Shown in pieces: positions 6,349 through 8,254 of a stretch of DNA of 8,254 nt. This DNA comes from Deltaproteobacteria bacterium. GTDB lineage: Bacteria; Desulfobacterota; Desulfarculia; Adiutricales; Adiutricaceae. Below the pieces are notes generated by a model. That model saw only the letters and a list, made by a program, of their open reading frames with translations, was not told the DNA's origin and did no database searches. The stretch lies in assembly GCA_031279155.1 (NCBI GenBank), contig JAITJB010000032.1, forward strand, positions 1-8,254, written 5' to 3'. Position 1 is the stretch's first letter; every line of letters starts with the position of its first letter. The translations under genes and the position numbers were made by a program.

Positions 6349-6355
6349 TCATAAA

Positions 6356-7342
6356 ATGATCCGTCCTATTTTTAAAAAAATAGAATTTTTTATACTTATT
6401 ATTCTTCTTTTTATGGCCGGCGATCGTCTTGAGGCTATGACCAATCACCACGAATATTTTCCCTACGGTTGGACTAAGCCGGCCCTCTATGGATCGCTTA
6501 GGGTCTCAGATGAGATGATAGATTTCGACATCACCGTGGAAGGCGAGGAAACCCGGCGGGAGGAATTTATCTTAGCCGAGGAAGAGGGGAGGGCCCTAAG
6601 GCTGAGCCATAACGGCCGGGTCTTCTGTTACGTGGTCGATCACGATCTTGAGCCGCCCTGGGATTATCAGGTCGTCGACTACGACGGCAGCGGGGCCTTT
6701 GAAAGTAAGGAACCGGCATTTTCGGACTTTCCCCTGCCGCGCTGGACCTTCATAAACTACCCTTTCCAGTATGTTAACAGCCGTAGGCTAACCGATCTGA
6801 CCGGAGAACGCGATCCCTCGACCCGCCAGATGATCGACGCCTTAAGCCCTAAGCCCAGAGAGCGCCGCTCAGCTTACACGCCCGAGCAGCGGGCGGCTCT
6901 GACCATCGCCCGGGGCGGCACGCCGCCGCCAGAAAAATACCTAAACGAGCCAGAGGGCGATTATCTGCCCCGCCTGGCCCTTCAGATTCTCTTTGACTTT
7001 GATAAAGATGTCTTGACCTCAGATGATAGAGATGTCTTAGACACCCTTGGCCGGGCCATGACCTCGCCAGAACTGGCCGGCGGGCGCTTTCGCCTCGAGG
7101 GCCACACCGACGCCAAGGGGACATATGAGTACAATATCGATCTCTCCAGGCGCCGGGCCCTGGCCTGCCAGAGGTACTTGGTAGAAAACTTTGGCTTAAC
7201 AACTGATCAGCTGCCCATGGAGGCCTTCGGTGAAAGTAGACCCCTCCCCAACCTGGACCCCGAAGACGGACGCAACCGCCGGGTTGAGATAGTAATCCTT
7301 ACGGACTCGCGGTATTTGACGGGCGCTGAGTTGAGAGAATAA
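6356..7342 (+). CDS. Exported OmpA-domain protein with an unrecognised N-terminal half
   Basis: The product is 328 residues from the ATG at 6356 (338 from the ATG at 6326). It begins with a Sec-type signal peptide: basic MIRPIFKK, then the hydrophobic stretch IEFFILIILLFMA, with cleavage somewhere between residues 21 and 27. No lipobox cysteine is seen at that point, so it is probably periplasmic or attached to the cell wall rather than a lipoprotein. Residues 206-313 form an OmpA C-terminal domain (ILFDFDKDVL, then LEGHTDAKGTYEYNIDLSRR, then GESRP and GRNRRVEIVI). These include the Asp and Arg positions that bind diaminopimelate in peptidoglycan. Residues 28-200 show no beta-barrel pattern: they are acidic (an ETRREEFILAEEEGRA stretch), contain a YPFQYVNSRR segment and end in a Pro/Arg-rich linker. 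I recognise no family there. It is divergent from dnaG and no partner gene follows. A role in envelope anchoring is inferred from the domain only. Confidence 0.88.
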   Translation: MIRPIFKKIEFFILIILLFMAGDRLEAMTNHHEYFPYGWTKPALYGSLRVSDEMIDFDITVEGEETRREEFILAEEEGRALRLSHNGRVFCYVVDHDLEPPWDYQVVDYDGSGAFESKEPAFSDFPLPRWTFINYPFQYVNSRRLTDLTGERDPSTRQMIDALSPKPRERRSAYTPEQRAALTIARGGTPPPEKYLNEPEGDYLPRLALQILFDFDKDVLTSDDRDVLDTLGRAMTSPELAGGRFRLEGHTDAKGTYEYNIDLSRRRALACQRYLVENFGLTTDQLPMEAFGESRPLPNLDPEDGRNRRVEIVILTDSRYLTGAELRE

Positions 7343-7350
7343 CCATTAGT

Positions 7351-7379
7351 GGCTTAGATAACAAAGCGGCTTAGATAAC
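7351..7379. repeat. Two 12-base direct repeats after the OmpA-like gene
   Basis: GGCTTAGATAAC occurs at 7351-7362 and again at 7368-7379, a 17-base period with a five-base spacer. It begins nine bases after the stop codon. Its role is unknown; a protein-binding site or a replication-slippage duplication are both possible. Confidence 0.7.
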
Positions 7380-7616
7380 CCTGCGTCTGTTTTGCGGCTA
7401 TATCTTCGCGTCAAGCTAAGTTTTTATCATGGTGCAGTTGGAAAGAAACATTGTCATCGACCACTTAAAAGCCCAAGCTTAAAGTGGGCTGGCTATCGAT
7501 CGTAAAAGAGCGGTGGGCATTGGGTTTCGCTGGAACCAGATTTCTTACGACGCCTACGATTATACCTGAAATCTATCTTTGGCTGTAAGGACTGAGATTT
7601 TAAGACACGCTGATTT

Positions 7617-7727
7617 TTTATCGGCTCTGGCGCCCGGACATATTGGCGCCGAAAGGCAGAGCGAGTTCACTAGGCTTATTACGGGTCAGCAGATGACTAA
7701 ACATTAACCTACTTATTAGCCGATAAA
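7617..7727. repeat. Ten-base inverted repeat pair
   Basis: TTTATCGGCT (7617-7626) and AGCCGATAAA (7718-7727) are perfect inverted copies about 90 bases apart. Between them is another hairpin: GCTCTGGCGCC (7624-7634) against GGCGC (7645-7649) and CAGAGC (7657-7662). The pair could be ends of a small element or arms of an RNA fold. Confidence 0.45.
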
Positions 7728-7769
7728 GGCTTAATCCCTAGAGACCGCGATAGGGCTTTTATCATCGGC
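7719..7769. other. Imperfect long hairpin
   Basis: GCCGAT (7719-7724) pairs with ATCGGC (7764-7769). Inside, CCCTA (7736-7740) pairs with TAGGG (7751-7755) around a 10-base loop, with an imperfect A/T-rich middle (AAAG against CTTT). The left arm also belongs to the pair at 7617-7727, so the two folds exclude each other. No T-tract follows, so it is not a plus-strand terminator. Confidence 0.4.
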
Positions 7770-7781
7770 AAAAATTTATGA

Positions 7782-7810
7782 TTGACAAAATTCGGAAGGT
7801 GTAGTATTAA
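7782..7810 (+). promoter_or_regulatory. Sigma-70-type promoter with no gene behind it
   Basis: A perfect -35 TTGACA (7782-7787) is followed after 17 bases by TATTAA (7805-7810; four of six matches to TATAAT). A second TTGACA at 7870-7875, followed after 17 bases by TAGACT, is weaker. Downstream there is no open frame of note, only a T9 run (7831-7839) and AT-rich DNA. It may drive a small RNA, be the remnant of a lost gene's promoter, or be a chance match. Confidence 0.45.
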
Positions 7811-7964
7811 AATTAAATCAATTGCTGGACTTTTTTTTTCGGAAATACGTTCTTAAGGACCTGAAGAGATTGACAAGGATTTTAGGTATTTATAGACTTT
7901 TGAGGATTTTTGTAGGCGTATTAAATATATAATATAACCTGGTTATTCTAACTGAAGACTATAA

Positions 7965-7998
7965 AGCAATTGTATTAAAGTACTGGATTTGAATTGCT
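7965..7998. repeat. Seven-base inverted repeat
   Basis: AGCAATT (7965-7971) and AATTGCT (7992-7998) are perfect inverted arms 20 bases apart in AT-rich DNA. No function is assigned. Confidence 0.4.
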
Positions 7999-8013
7999 CT
8001 AAAATTTAGCAAA

Positions 8014-8075
8014 AAGCGTTATTAGTGTCATTTTCGAATAGATTTAAGCCGGATAAATTAAATGACAAGCGTTAT
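8014..8075. repeat. Combined inverted and direct repeats
   Basis: TGTCATTT (8026-8033) and AAATGACA (8060-8067) are perfect inverted arms. Overlapping them, AAGCGTTAT occurs directly at 8014-8022 and 8067-8075. The layered arrangement is more ordered than expected even in AT-rich DNA, but no known element is recognised. Confidence 0.45.
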
Positions 8076-8134
8076 AAATAATAATTTATTAAAAATATTA
8101 AGTTCTAATAGTGGTCAATCGTTACCATTTAGAA

Positions 8135-8216
<82 letters not shown>

Positions 8217-8225
8217 AATATATCT

Positions 8226-8254
8226 AAAAATAAAAAAAAAAAAAAAAATAAAAA
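8226..8254. repeat. Poly-A low-complexity end
   Basis: After TATCT comes A5, T, an uninterrupted run of 17 A (8232-8248), T and A5 to the window end. Nothing else is encoded. Together with the TC tract it looks like the low-quality end of a contig, or the point where an assembly stopped at simple sequence. Confidence 0.85.

Larger units (their letters stand above)
7615..7779 (+). pseudogene. Possible decayed IS5-type transposase fragment
   Basis: Plus-strand translation gives two short blocks in different frames. EFTRLITGQQMTKH (frame of 7429, ending at the TAA at 7705-7707) is followed by TYLLADKGLIPRDRDRAF (from 7707, open to the TGA at 7779). In IS5-family transposases a 'LTxGQ' block is followed within about 20 residues by a 'LLADKGYDxDxxR' block carrying the second catalytic Asp of the DDE triad. 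The two blocks here are in that order, but out of frame and closer together than usual, as expected for a remnant with a frameshift and a deletion. No N-terminal part, terminal inverted repeats or target duplication could be defined. This is recognition by eye from short motifs and may be coincidence. Confidence 0.35.

Noticed and set aside
6849..7202. Minus-strand open frame of 117 codons opposite the OmpA domain
   Set aside because: It lies antisense to a clearly conserved OmpA domain, is rich in Arg, Pro and Gly as expected of a shadow frame in GC-rich DNA, and has no recognisable motif.

Overview
The window is bacterial chromosomal DNA from a Gram-negative organism. The left two thirds (1-5821) carry a minus-strand housekeeping cluster: dnaG (primase), rpoD (primary sigma factor) and rpsA (ribosomal protein S1), in that order of transcription. 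The right third carries one plus-strand gene for an exported OmpA-domain protein, followed by about 900 bases without an intact gene. The six-domain S1 with an acidic N-terminal extension, the sigma-70 with a long 1.2-2.1 spacer and the periplasmic OmpA domain fit a proteobacterium in the broad sense. My best guess is the old Deltaproteobacteria / Desulfobacterota. That is an inference from general protein style, not from a search.

Layout. At 1-65 the minus strand may begin a further gene just after rpsA, but a GC-rich hairpin there could equally be the rpsA terminator. rpsA (96-1949) has its own likely promoter in the 267-base gap after rpoD. rpoD and dnaG are 80 bases apart and probably co-transcribed. 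For both, a GGAGG exactly five bases from a non-ATG codon points to a shorter start than the longest open frame: GTG at 3965 for rpoD and TTG at 5797 for dnaG. A promoter candidate for dnaG at 5911-5939 overlaps an inverted repeat. The divergent gap 5822-6325 is AT-rich, with one GC-rich structured island (about 5960-6050) that shares sequence blocks with the leader of the OmpA-like gene.

The three minus-strand genes supply the initiating or specificity factors of replication, transcription and translation. This resembles the classical rpsU-dnaG-rpoD macromolecular-synthesis operon, but S21 is absent from its usual place and S1 lies on the other side. The OmpA-like protein is an envelope protein with a recognisable peptidoglycan-binding C-terminus and an N-terminal half I do not recognise.

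The region 7343-8254 holds a short tandem repeat, a broken stretch resembling an IS5-type transposase, several inverted repeats, a good sigma-70-type promoter with no gene behind it, and finally a perfect (TC)34 tract and a poly-A run at the edge. The last 450 bases are strongly AT-rich (11 to 17 G+C per 60-base line, compared with 40 of 60 in the line starting at 6901). No clearly new multi-gene system is visible. The most worthwhile leads are the shortened sigma region 1.1, the structured island with its repeat at the OmpA-gene leader, and the odd right end.
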